Source: an uncultured Acetatifactor sp. (GTDB lineage Bacteria; Bacillota; Clostridia; Lachnospirales; Lachnospiraceae). From it: 52,074 nt of DNA. Positions within the stretch are counted from its first letter, which is position 1; each line of letters begins with the position of its first letter. The position numbers and the translations under genes were made by a program. The stretch is from contig CAJTKW010000021.1 of the NCBI GenBank assembly GCA_910577035.1, positions 1 through 52,074 of the forward strand, given 5' to 3'. This document shows positions 32,897 to 41,652 of this stretch, piece after piece. Below the pieces are notes generated by a model. The model made no database searches. It saw only the letters and a list, made by a program, of their open reading frames with translations, and had not been told where the DNA came from.

Positions 32897-33960
32897 GACG
32901 GAAGCTCCTCCTTCCCCTGCTCTCCCCCGATGGCCAGAAATCTTTCCGTTCCGCGCACAAAATCAAATACGGCCTCCTTCAGTTCCTCCCGCAGTTCACT
33001 GAAATAGCTTGTCTCAAAATTTTTCATGACGCTTTCCTTTTCATAGCAGATCGTATCCATAAACATGGACGTAAATCTGCCGGGAGTATAGTGATCCATC
33101 TCCATGGCATGCTGTCTGGCATTTTCAAGAGCCTGTAAGGTTTTTTCACGATTTTCACATTTTGCAGATTCCTTTGCGATGCTCATCCAGATCAGATAGA
33201 GGGTACCGTGCATAAAGCCGTAGTTTTCATCATACAGGAACAGTTTATAGAGCCGGTCCACCGTTTCATACGCAAATGTCGTTTCCTCCGCGGTATATTC
33301 CCCTGCGCGTAGCATGCTTATGATGGAACCGGTGATCAGGCCGATATACCCCATGATATTTTGCTGCGCCAGTTCCACACAGGCCTTTCCCTCCAGTACG
33401 CTCTCGAGCACCACATTTCTCGTACAATGCAGTCCCGGCAGCTTTTCCGCGTATTCCTCCGCCTTCCCGGTGTCTTTTCTGCCGCAGGCACAGACCAGGG
33501 TCCGCAGGGCTTCATATCTCTGCCAGTCGTCGGTGCTTCTGTCCAGTATTTTTTCACAGAGATCGATGCACTCGTCAAGATGCTCTTCTTTGTCAATGAA
33601 CAGAATGGATTCCGCCAGCTTATGTTTAAAGTCAAGCTGGTTTGGAAATTCACGCAGCGCCCGGCGCATCAGCAGGATATTGTCCTCAATTCTTCCTTCA
33701 CTGCCGTTTGCGTCGTACTGCGCCGTGATCGACTCTATCTTCTTCTCCCGCTCAAGCTCCCCGCAGCCAAGCAGATCGTCCACAGTCCTGCCGTAATAAG
33801 AAGCGATGGCAGGTAAAAGCGTTATGTCCGGATACCCTTCGCCCCTCTCCCATTTTGACACAGCCTGTACGGAAATACCCAGATGCCTTGCAAGCTCCTC
33901 CTGGGTATTGCCTTGTTCTGTACGGAATGCTCTCAGTTTTTCCGCAAGCAAAATATCCAT
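32893..33960 (-). CDS. XRE-family regulator with helical C-terminal domain
   Basis: The 355-residue protein has an N-terminal Cro/C1-type helix-turn-helix (about 5-60, including NTQEELARHLGISVQAVSKW). A C-terminal region of about 280 residues is rich in helices and may be TPR-like. AGGAGGG lies before the ATG. It is the first gene of a three-gene operon with an ABC exporter, so it probably controls that exporter in response to a substrate or peptide bound by the C-terminal domain. Confidence 0.88.
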   Translation of the reverse strand: MDILLAEKLRAFRTEQGNTQEELARHLGISVQAVSKWERGEGYPDITLLPAIASYYGRTVDDLLGCGELEREKKIESITAQYDANGSEGRIEDNILLMRRALREFPNQLDFKHKLAESILFIDKEEHLDECIDLCEKILDRSTDDWQRYEALRTLVCACGRKDTGKAEEYAEKLPGLHCTRNVVLESVLEGKACVELAQQNIMGYIGLITGSIISMLRAGEYTAEETTFAYETVDRLYKLFLYDENYGFMHGTLYLIWMSIAKESAKCENREKTLQALENARQHAMEMDHYTPGRFTSMFMDTICYEKESVMKNFETSYFSELREELKEAVFDFVRGTERFLAIGGEQGKEELPS

Positions 33961-34001
33961 AGATTTCCCTCCTGTTGACCGCCGGTTGTTTTCATAATGT
34001 C

Positions 34002-34029
34002 ATTATAGCCCTTTTCCCAGTGCATTCAA
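34002..34029 (-). promoter_or_regulatory. Sigma-A promoter of the XRE/ABC operon
   Basis: On the minus strand TTGAAT (34029-34024) and TATAAT (34007-34002) have a 16-base spacer. They lie about 40 bases before the regulator start codon. Confidence 0.6.
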
Positions 34030-34108
34030 TGACCGGGTCGTTTAATTTCAGTTTATTTTATCAACTGTGCGTTGAATTTAAGTGCATTTCGCATGCTCCT
34101 CCCCATAC

Positions 34109-34142
34109 AAAAAGCCTCCCTCGAATTTCTCCGGGGGAGGCC
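34109..34142 (-). terminator. Terminator of the NifU-like/GGGtGRT operon
   Basis: On the minus strand GCCTCCC and GGGAGGC form a stem around an internal part-paired loop, followed directly by TTTTTG. It lies about 50 bases after the GGGtGRT stop codon. Confidence 0.88.
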
Positions 34143-34193
34143 TGCAATTATTGATATTACTGTATATATCGCTTAAAACTTCCTATCGTTTCT

Positions 34194-35204
34194 TTAGAAA
34201 CGATTTTCCTTCGCCGCTTCCTCGATGGAAACCGCCACAGCCACGGTAGCGCCCACCATGGGGTTGTTGCCCATGCCGATCAGGCCCATCATCTCAACGT
34301 GTGCAGGTACGGAAGAAGAACCTGCAAACTGTGCGTCGGAGTGCATACGGCCAAGCGTATCGGTAAAGCCGTAAGATGCAGGACCTGCCGCCATGTTATC
34401 GGGATGCAGGGTACGTCCCGTGCCGCCGCCGGAAGCAACGGAGAAGTACTTCTTTCCAGCCTCGGTTCTCTCCTTCTTATAGGTACCTGCAACGGGATGC
34501 TGGAACCTGGTGGGATTGGTGGAGTTGCCGGTGATGGATACGTCCACATTCTCCTTCCACATGATGGCAACGCCCTCGGGAACGCTGTTTGCGCCGTAGC
34601 AGTTTACCTTGGAGCGAAGTCCCTCGGAATAAGGAATCCTCTCGATTTCCTTCACCTCGTTGGTATACGGGTCATACTCGGTCTCCACAAAGGTAAAGCC
34701 GTTGATACGGGAAATGATCTTTGCCGCATCCTTACCAAGACCATTTAAGATAACCCGCAGGGGCTTCTGGCGAACCTTGTTTGCCTTCTCGGCAATCCCA
34801 ATAGCACCCTCTGCCGCCGCAAAGGACTCATGTCCTGCCAGGAAGCAGAAGCAGTCCGTATCCTCCTCTAAAAGCATCTTGCCCAGGTTACCGTGTCCCA
34901 GACCCACCTTGCGGGTATCCGCCACAGAACCGGGAATACAGAATGCCTGAAGTCCCTCGCCGATGGCTGCAGCAGCCTCGGAAGCCTTACGGCAGCCCTT
35001 CTTGATAGCGATAGCCGCACCTACGGTATATGCCCAGCATGCGTTTTCAAAGCAGATGGGCTGAATCTTCTTCACCTGGTCATATACGTCAAGACCTGCG
35101 TCTTTGGTAATCTTCTCAGCTTCTTCGATAGAGGAGATACCATAGCTGCTCAGCACAGCATTGATCTTATCAATACGTCTTTCATATGATTCAAATAATG
35201 CCAT
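34194..35204 (-). CDS. GGGtGRT protein
   Basis: The 336-residue soluble protein carries the name-giving GGGTGRT motif at 259-265. Cysteines at 51, 56, 71, 89, 118, 120 and 202 could bind metal. From memory the family is common and often abundant in Clostridia and sits next to a NifU-like scaffold, as here; its function is not established. AAAGGAGG is ideally placed before the ATG, which suggests high expression. It starts 99 bases after the NifU-like gene; the gap holds a small hairpin and a GGTTCC direct repeat. A role in iron-sulfur or metal handling is inferred only from context. Confidence 0.88.
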   Translation of the reverse strand: MALFESYERRIDKINAVLSSYGISSIEEAEKITKDAGLDVYDQVKKIQPICFENACWAYTVGAAIAIKKGCRKASEAAAAIGEGLQAFCIPGSVADTRKVGLGHGNLGKMLLEEDTDCFCFLAGHESFAAAEGAIGIAEKANKVRQKPLRVILNGLGKDAAKIISRINGFTFVETEYDPYTNEVKEIERIPYSEGLRSKVNCYGANSVPEGVAIMWKENVDVSITGNSTNPTRFQHPVAGTYKKERTEAGKKYFSVASGGGTGRTLHPDNMAAGPASYGFTDTLGRMHSDAQFAGSSSVPAHVEMMGLIGMGNNPMVGATVAVAVSIEEAAKENRF

Positions 35205-35303
35205 TTTACTGTCCTCCTTTTATGTTTCGGAACCTTATTTAGGAACCTTCTCAATTCGCTTCGCTCATCGAGAAGTATCGCATAACTGCTCCGCAGCCAT
35301 GCT

Positions 35304-35996
35304 CTATTCTTTTCTGGGGTCGATAACCTTCACAGCATCCGCCACACGGCCATACTGGCCCTTTGCCTTCTCGTACGCAGTATTGGGATCATCGCCCTTC
35401 TTGATGAAATCAGTCATCTTTCCAAGGCTAACAAATTCATAACCGATGATCTGATCGTCCTTGTCAAGAGCAATTCCGGTCACATAGCCTTCTGCCATCT
35501 CCAGGTAACGGGGACCCTTCTTCAGGGTGCCATACATGGTTCCCACCTGGCTTCTCAGGCCCTTGCCCAGATCCTCAAGACCTGCGCCCACGGGCAGGCC
35601 TTCCTCGGAAAAGGCACTCTGGGTACGTCCATAAACAATCTGCAGGAACAGCTCTCTCATAGCGGTATTGATCGCGTCACACACCAGGTCGGTATTCAGG
35701 GCTTCCATAACGGTCAGACCGGGCAGGATCTCGGCAGCCATAGCAGCTGAATGGGTCATGCCGGAACATCCGATGGTCTCTACCAGAGCTTCCTGGATGA
35801 TGCCCTCCTTCACATTCAGGGTCAGCTTACATGCACCCTGCTGAGGAGCACACCAGCCGACACCATGTGTCAGTCCGGAAATGTCTTCTACCTTTTTTGC
35901 CTGTACCCACTTGGCTTCTTCGGGGATAGGCGCGCAGCCATGATGCACACCCTGACGAACTGTGCACATTTCTTCAACTTCCTTTGAATAAATCAT
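35304..35996 (-). CDS. NifU-like iron-sulfur cluster assembly scaffold protein
   Basis: The 230-residue protein has an IscU/NifU-like core: conserved cysteines in VGWCAPQQGAC and ETIGCSGMTHSAAM and a further one in TDLVCDAI. It then carries a C-terminal extension of about 100 residues not found in plain IscU. AAAGGAG precedes the ATG at 35996. It would hold a transient [Fe-S] cluster. It is the first gene of a two-gene operon with the GGGtGRT protein, which suggests the two act together. No cysteine desulfurase gene is nearby. Confidence 0.85.
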   Translation of the reverse strand: MIYSKEVEEMCTVRQGVHHGCAPIPEEAKWVQAKKVEDISGLTHGVGWCAPQQGACKLTLNVKEGIIQEALVETIGCSGMTHSAAMAAEILPGLTVMEALNTDLVCDAINTAMRELFLQIVYGRTQSAFSEEGLPVGAGLEDLGKGLRSQVGTMYGTLKKGPRYLEMAEGYVTGIALDKDDQIIGYEFVSLGKMTDFIKKGDDPNTAYEKAKGQYGRVADAVKVIDPRKE

Positions 35997-36188
35997 GTGA
36001 AATCTCCTTTCAGTTATGTAAGTTATTATTTATTCAATTCTCTCATTGATAAAATAATATCATTCGCTTTCCATTTTCTCACATTTATATCAAAAAATCC
36101 AGAGGTTTTTACAATTTTTATGCAAAAAGCCTCCCCCATCTGTTATACTTTACTGGTAAAACCAATCATAAAGAAAGGACTGCCTGAC

Positions 36189-39100
36189 ATGAATATAGTA
36201 ATGGATCTCCGCGGCCAGTGGCAATTTCGCCTTGACAAAGAAAAGCAAGGCCTTCACGCACATTATGAACTGCTGGATTTTGACGATACCATCAACCTCC
36301 CCGCCACTGTTTCAGAAGGTTTAAAGGGCATCCCCCACCTCAGGACAAATACCGGCTGCCTCACAGACCCCTATGAAATGGAGGGTTACAGCTGGTACAG
36401 AAAAACGGTGGATCTGCCTGTGGAAAATCCCGCCGGCCTTTCCGATAAGCATTTTGAGCTGACCCTGGAACGCACCAGAATTTCTTATGTCTGGGTGGAC
36501 GGCAGGTTTGCCGGCAGTTTCGACAGCTTTGTGGCCAGGCATTGTTATGACCTGACAGGACTGGTCAGGACACTGCATCCTGTTATCACCATCATGGTTT
36601 CCAATACCGATTATAAGGTGCCCGGAGGGCATCTGACCTCCCCGGATACCCAGACCAACTGGAACGGTATTCTGGGCAGAATTACCCTCACTGTCCGGGA
36701 GCGGATCCGCCTGGGCCGGATTGAGGCCGGGTGTGACTACGCCAGACAGGGCTTTGCCCTTAGGATACCGGTGCAATATGACGGGGAGCGGTCCTGCCCC
36801 GGCCGCATTCAGGTGCTGCCGATCCTCTGCCGCCTGAAAGATATATATGCCGGGAAGGACAAGAATATCCCCGACACCGATAATTATAAGGACCTTCTGG
36901 ATTGGACGCCTCTTTCCGGCCAAAAAGGTCTTTATGAAGTAATCCTGCAGCCCGGTGAGAATCATTATGAACTCTTTCTGGATCTCTCTGAAAGCCCCGG
37001 ATTCTGGGATGAGGAAGATCCTTATGTTTACCGCCTGCATCTCTCCTGCCGGGAGGTCTGCGCAGGAATCGAACCCTGCACGGACCCGGAAATCCGGGGC
37101 GGCGGAAATGTCCCCGAAACCGGACGTATCCCCGAAACCGGATGCTCCTTCGAAACCGAAAATACCTCTGAAACCGGATGCTCTTTCGAAACCGAAAATG
37201 CCCCCCAGCCTTCCTGTGATACTGCTTCCCTCTGGTGCGGGCTGCGCTCCTTTACCGCCGGCAGAACCCACTTTTACATCAACGGCAGGAAGACCTTTCT
37301 GCGGGGCAGGCAGGACGGCATGATCTTTCCCCTCACAGGCTATGCGCCCACGGATGTGACAAGCTGGCTCCGGGTGATGAAAACCGCCCGGAACTACGGC
37401 ATCAACCACTACCGCTTCCACACCTGCTGTCCGCCGGAAGCCGCCTTTATCGCCGCCGACCTGCTGGGCATTTACATGCAGCCGGAAATTCCCTTCTGGG
37501 GCACATTCTGCGGTCCGGAGGATGAGGGCTATGACGGGGAGGCCCAAAGCTTTCTGGAACAGGAGGGCTTCCGGATGCTGGAGGCTTTTGGCAGCCATCC
37601 CTCCTACTGTATGATGACCATGGGCAACGAGCTGTGGGGAAACGCTTCCGCCATCAACGACCTTCTGGCCAGGTACAAGGCCTTCCGCCCGGATATACTC
37701 TACTCCCAGGGCTCCAACAATTTCTTCTGGACTCCGAATATCCAGCCCTGCGACGACTTTTTCTCCGGGGTCCGCTTTACCATTGACAGGCAGATCCGGG
37801 GCTCCTATGCCATGTGTGATGCCCCCCTGGGGCATGTGCAGACGGCGGTTCCCGGAACCCGCTTCTGTTACGATGAAGCCATCCGTCCGTCCTGCCTGAC
37901 AGCATATCCTGATCTTGCAGATGCCGGGACACCGGCGGGAAATAAAGAGAATACAGCCGGCCCGCCGCTGGTAAAGACGGCCCTTTCCACGGAAATCGCC
38001 GCCGGCGGCAGCTTCACGGGCAATGGGGCCGACGAGTGTACCGACACTGTGGAAATCCAATATGGCACGGGAGTGAAACGGGTCAGGCTCTCGGAAGTCC
38101 GTTCCCAGCTGATCCCGGAAATCCCGGTGATTTCCCATGAGGTCGGACAGTACGTCTTCTATCCTGACTTCAGGGAAATCCCCAAATATACCGGCGTTCT
38201 CAAAGCCCGCAATCTGGAGGAATTCAGGCGGCAGCTGGAGAGAGCGGGAATGCTTGACTTTGCCGAAGATTTCTTCCGCAATGCCGGTGCCTTTGCCGTG
38301 GCCTGCTACAAGGATGAACTGGAGACGGCCCTGCGCTCCTCACAGCTTGCCGGCTTCCAGCTTCTGGACCTCCAGGACTTTACCGGCCAGGGAACCGCCC
38401 TGGTAGGCATTCTCAACCCCTTTATGGAAAGCAAGGGCCTGATTACCGCCGCAGACTGGCGGAAATTCTGCTCCGATGCCGTGCTTCAGGCGGAATTTGA
38501 CAGTTATGTCATTCTTTCCGGAGCACTCTTTGAATTTACGGTTTCCTTAAGTTATTACAGGAAAGCCCCTCTGCCTGCCGACGAGCTTGTCTGCTGCCTG
38601 GCGGACGGCGATGGAACTGTCATATGGCGTGACAGTAAGCCTGTGACGGAATTGACGGAAAGGAATGGGAAACGTTCCGAATCCGAATATGGTGTGTTCC
38701 CCCTGGAATCTCTCTCCCTGGAACTGCCAAAGACTACGAGACCCTCCAGGCTGACCCTCACTGTGGAGCTGACAGGCCTTGGCATCGACAACGGCTATCA
38801 GCTATGGCTATACCCGGCCATGGAGCCGGAGACGGCGCTTCCGTCCCTGCTTCTTTCACAAAAGGCCGCCGTTGCCTGCTCCCTGGAGCAGCTGCCCGCC
38901 CTCGCCGGAAGCCGGCGGACGGGCCTGCTTTTCCTGCCCGCCGGGGAGAACAAAGCCGCCGTCCAGGGAACCTACTGTACGGACTTCTGGTGTTATGCCA
39001 TGTTCCGCAGTATTTCCTTAAATATCGGCAAGGAGCCGCCGGTGGGAACGATGGGACTTTTGATTCACAGGGAGCATAAGGCGCTCTCCGGCTTTCCCTG

Positions 39101-39470
39101 CGAGAGCCATACCACGCCCCAGTGGCATTCCATTGTGAACGCCTCCCGCTCCACCATCCTGGACGGCACAGATATTGTTCCCATTGTACAGACCATTGAT
39201 AATTTCTACCGAAATCATCGTCTGGGCCTGCTATATGAAATCTATCTGCAGGATCTGGACCTGCATCTGCTGGTCTGCACCAGCGACCTGCCGGGCCTGG
39301 TCGGCGAAGGACATCCGGAGGCTCTGGCCCTGTACAAAAGCCTGGTCTCCTGCCTGCCGTCCCTTGCCGGGATGCCCGGAGATGCCCCTGTCTGCACCAT
39401 GACTCTGGCCGCCTTCCGTGAACTGGTTTCCAGAGAAATCACCGAGGACCCTTCGGATTCACTGGTGTAA
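36189..39470 (+). CDS. Glycoside hydrolase family 2 enzyme, beta-galactosidase-like
   Basis: The 1093-residue protein starts with the GH2 sugar-binding domain (RGQWQFRLD, GYSWYRKTVDLP). A beta-sandwich and a catalytic barrel follow, with the acid/base E481 in MGNELWG and the probable nucleophile E651 in SHEVGQY. It has no signal peptide, so it acts in the cytoplasm. The linkage cannot be decided; beta-galactosidase or beta-glucuronidase-like activity are options. I chose the ATG at 36189, preceded by AAAGGA; an in-frame extension upstream to 35997 crosses the intergenic region. A Glu/Thr-rich insert with repeats lies at about residues 298-343. It is a single gene, divergent from the NifU-like gene and convergent with the MATE gene. 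Confidence 0.85.
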   Translation: MNIVMDLRGQWQFRLDKEKQGLHAHYELLDFDDTINLPATVSEGLKGIPHLRTNTGCLTDPYEMEGYSWYRKTVDLPVENPAGLSDKHFELTLERTRISYVWVDGRFAGSFDSFVARHCYDLTGLVRTLHPVITIMVSNTDYKVPGGHLTSPDTQTNWNGILGRITLTVRERIRLGRIEAGCDYARQGFALRIPVQYDGERSCPGRIQVLPILCRLKDIYAGKDKNIPDTDNYKDLLDWTPLSGQKGLYEVILQPGENHYELFLDLSESPGFWDEEDPYVYRLHLSCREVCAGIEPCTDPEIRGGGNVPETGRIPETGCSFETENTSETGCSFETENAPQPSCDTASLWCGLRSFTAGRTHFYINGRKTFLRGRQDGMIFPLTGYAPTDVTSWLRVMKTARNYGINHYRFHTCCPPEAAFIAADLLGIYMQPEIPFWGTFCGPEDEGYDGEAQSFLEQEGFRMLEAFGSHPSYCMMTMGNELWGNASAINDLLARYKAFRPDILYSQGSNNFFWTPNIQPCDDFFSGVRFTIDRQIRGSYAMCDAPLGHVQTAVPGTRFCYDEAIRPSCLTAYPDLADAGTPAGNKENTAGPPLVKTALSTEIAAGGSFTGNGADECTDTVEIQYGTGVKRVRLSEVRSQLIPEIPVISHEVGQYVFYPDFREIPKYTGVLKARNLEEFRRQLERAGMLDFAEDFFRNAGAFAVACYKDELETALRSSQLAGFQLLDLQDFTGQGTALVGILNPFMESKGLITAADWRKFCSDAVLQAEFDSYVILSGALFEFTVSLSYYRKAPLPADELVCCLADGDGTVIWRDSKPVTELTERNGKRSESEYGVFPLESLSLELPKTTRPSRLTLTVELTGLGIDNGYQLWLYPAMEPETALPSLLLSQKAAVACSLEQLPALAGSRRTGLLFLPAGENKAAVQGTYCTDFWCYAMFRSISLNIGKEPPVGTMGLLIHREHKALSGFPCESHTTPQWHSIVNASRSTILDGTDIVPIVQTIDNFYRNHRLGLLYEIYLQDLDLHLLVCTSDLPGLVGEGHPEALALYKSLVSCLPSLAGMPGDAPVCTMTLAAFRELVSREITEDPSDSLV
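37116..37199 (+). repeat. In-frame direct repeats in the GH2 gene
   Basis: Two near-identical 30-base copies (37134-37163 and 37170-37199, period 36) encode ETGCSFETEN blocks. A shorter related copy precedes them at 37116. They lie in a linker between domains. Confidence 0.8.
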
Positions 39471-39496
39471 ACTCCCCGGCAGCAGGAATCCGCCCC

Positions 39497-40918
39497 TTAA
39501 TACTGATACTTCTTCCGCTTTGCCAGCAGGAAAACCAACGAGATCACAAAGGCAAAAACCTCTGCGGCCACGTCAGCCAGCCAGATCCCGTCCAACCCCA
39601 GCAGCAGCGGCAGAATCAGCACCGCTGACAGCTTGAAGCCAAAGGTACGCAGGAAAGAAATTGCTGCCGACACGCCGCCGTTGTTTAAGGCCGTGAAAAA
39701 GGAGGAAGCAAATATATTAAATCCCACCACCAGGAAAGCGGAGGAAGCAATGCGCAGCGCCCGGCAGGTCATGTCAAAGAGCTCCCGGTCATATCCTACA
39801 AACACCTTTGAGAGCGGCGCCGCCAGAAGCTGGGCCACCGCCACCATGGCAGCCCCGGCCAGAACCATCAGCAGGATGCTCTTGCGGCGCAGATTCTTCA
39901 GTTCATCATGGTTTCCCGCGCCAAAATGATAGCCCACCACCGGGGCACTGCCAATGGAATAGCCGATAAATACCGCCACAAAAATAAACTGCACATACAT
40001 GAGGACGCCGTAAGAAGCCACACCGTTTTCCCCCGCATATTTCAACAGTTGAAAGTTGTACAGCATTCCCACCACGGAAGCGGTCACATTGGATACCATT
40101 TCCGAAGAACCGTTTCCGCAGGCCTTCAGGATCGGCCCTGCCTCCAGCCTTGTCTTTACCAGGCGCAGCAGGCTGGTATTAGGACGCAGGAAATACACCA
40201 GCGGGATCAGCCCTCCCACACTCTGGCTCAAGCCCGTAGCCAGGGCTGCCCCGGCCACACCCCACTGAAGGCCGCCGATAAACAGGGCGTCCAGCACCAT
40301 GTTCGTAAGCCCTGCGGCCACCGTTGTAGCCAGTCCCAGCTTGGGCTTTTCCGCGGTAATCAGGAAGCCCTGAAATACGTTCTGCAGCATAAAGGTCACA
40401 TTAAATATCATGGTAATACGCCCGTAAACCACGCATTCCGGCAGCATGGCCTCATCCGCCCCCAGGGCTGCCGCTATGGGGCGCATGGCGGCAATGCCCG
40501 CCAGGGATACCGTTATTCCCACGATCAGCGTAATCCATACCATCATGGTAAAATACTGCTTTGCCCTCTCCGGCTTCTGCTCGCCCAGGGTCTTCGCCAC
40601 CAATGCACTGCCCCCTGTACCCAGCATAAAGCCGATTCCGCCAAAGATCATCAGCACCGGCATAATCAGGTTAATGGCGGCAAAAGAGGTCTTTCCCACA
40701 AAATTGGACACAAACAGACCGTCCACCACACCATAGATGGAAGTAAAGACCATCATGGTAATGGATGGCAGGACAAATCGTAACAGCTTCCCGTAAGTAA
40801 AATGATCCGAAAGCTGTATCCCGTTGCCGGCCCTCGAGCCACTGCCCACAGCACTCTTGTCCGTGGTCTCCTGCTCTGCCGCCGCTTTCATTTCTACCGT
40901 TTCATTCTGATTCCTCAT
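39497..40918 (-). CDS. MATE-family efflux transporter
   Basis: The 473-residue protein has a polar N-terminal tail of about 40 residues and twelve predicted membrane helices. It shows the MATE look: PSITMMVFTSIYGVVDGLFV in the first helix and a GTGGSALVAKTLGEQ loop. It would export cationic drugs or metabolites by Na+ or H+ antiport. The first 17 bases overlap the end of the marR gene, so the two are co-transcribed and coupled. Regulation by that MarR protein is very likely. Confidence 0.92.
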   Translation of the reverse strand: MRNQNETVEMKAAAEQETTDKSAVGSGSRAGNGIQLSDHFTYGKLLRFVLPSITMMVFTSIYGVVDGLFVSNFVGKTSFAAINLIMPVLMIFGGIGFMLGTGGSALVAKTLGEQKPERAKQYFTMMVWITLIVGITVSLAGIAAMRPIAAALGADEAMLPECVVYGRITMIFNVTFMLQNVFQGFLITAEKPKLGLATTVAAGLTNMVLDALFIGGLQWGVAGAALATGLSQSVGGLIPLVYFLRPNTSLLRLVKTRLEAGPILKACGNGSSEMVSNVTASVVGMLYNFQLLKYAGENGVASYGVLMYVQFIFVAVFIGYSIGSAPVVGYHFGAGNHDELKNLRRKSILLMVLAGAAMVAVAQLLAAPLSKVFVGYDRELFDMTCRALRIASSAFLVVGFNIFASSFFTALNNGGVSAAISFLRTFGFKLSAVLILPLLLGLDGIWLADVAAEVFAFVISLVFLLAKRKKYQY

Positions 40919-41369
40919 TTAACAATCCCTCGATTTCCTTTTTCAACAAATCCGTATACCTGCGAAACAATCCCAGAAAGGCAGTCTGCTCCTCTGCCGT
41001 CATCCCGCCCATCGCCCTCTGCTCTGCAGCCAGCACCCGGTCAACGGTCCGGCCGGCCAGGATCGTTCCTTTTTGCGTCAGGCGCACAAGCTTACTTCGC
41101 CTGTCCGCCCCTTCTGCCAGTTCAATGGCACCGTCTTCTTCCAGTTTTTTCAGGGAAGAATTCACCGTCTGCTTGGGCGCATAGATGGCGGAGCAAATAC
41201 CGCTCTGGGTGAGCCCGCAGCCAAGCCCCTCCCCTCTTTCCCGCAGGAAATAAAGAATCCAAAACGCACAGTCCGAAAGACCTACCCCTTTTGCCACGTT
41301 TCGATACAGTTCATCATTCTCCTTATAAAGCCCATTGTATTCCAAAAGATGCTCCCGTTCCGCTCCCAT
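40902..41369 (-). CDS. MarR-family transcriptional regulator
   Basis: The protein of about 155 residues has a winged helix-turn-helix: recognition region YAPKQTVNSSLKKLEEDGAI and wing with DRRSKLVRLT. The DRRS motif is the MarR signature. I chose the ATG at 41369, four bases after AGGAGG; an upstream in-frame ATG lacks a ribosome binding site. It precedes the MATE gene, and its promoter carries two matching dyads, so autorepression relieved by a ligand is the likely scheme. Confidence 0.92.
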   Translation of the reverse strand: MGAEREHLLEYNGLYKENDELYRNVAKGVGLSDCAFWILYFLRERGEGLGCGLTQSGICSAIYAPKQTVNSSLKKLEEDGAIELAEGADRRSKLVRLTQKGTILAGRTVDRVLAAEQRAMGGMTAEEQTAFLGLFRRYTDLLKKEIEGLLNEESE

Positions 41370-41427
41370 ACAACCTCCTGTCCTGGTATCATACACGCGT
41401 CTGGCGGCGCAGTTTCCTGTAAAAGTA

Positions 41428-41481
41428 AACCATCCGAAATCGGACTACATTCAGTATAGTCCGATTTCGGATGGTTGTCAA
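41428..41481 (-). promoter_or_regulatory. marR-MATE promoter with two dyad operators
   Basis: On the minus strand TTGACA (41481-41476) and TATACT (41458-41453) have an exact 17-base spacer. A perfect 20-bp inverted repeat (arms 41457-41476 and 41428-41447) spans the promoter. Each arm contains its own dyad, TCCGA-NN-TCGGA (41460-41471 and 41433-41444). One dyad fills the spacer and the other lies just past the transcription start. Confidence 0.88.
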
Positions 41482-41576
41482 GTTTTTTCAAGTCTTTCTG
41501 AGAATCCGCACAATGCTCTCCGGATTCAGGCACAGCAATTGATCGCCTGCGGTCACCCGCTTTCTGATTGAATTGC

Positions 41577-41608
41577 AAAAAGCAGAGACTCTTCTGAATC
41601 TCTGCTTT
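41577..41608 (-). terminator. Terminator of the mannan operon
   Basis: A 10-bp stem (AAAGCAGAGA/TCTCTGCTTT) around a 10-base loop is followed on the minus strand by a TTTTTG run. It lies about 45 bases after the end of the GH1-isomerase gene. Confidence 0.85.
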
Positions 41609-41652
41609 CTGAAATCTCATTCCCTTCCCCGGGCCATTCCTTTTTCCTTTCC

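Noticed and set aside
36321..38138. 605-codon open frame antisense to the GH2 gene
   Set aside because: Long antisense frame caused by the codon use and GC content of the real gene; composition is not protein-like and catalytic GH2 motifs lie on the plus strand.
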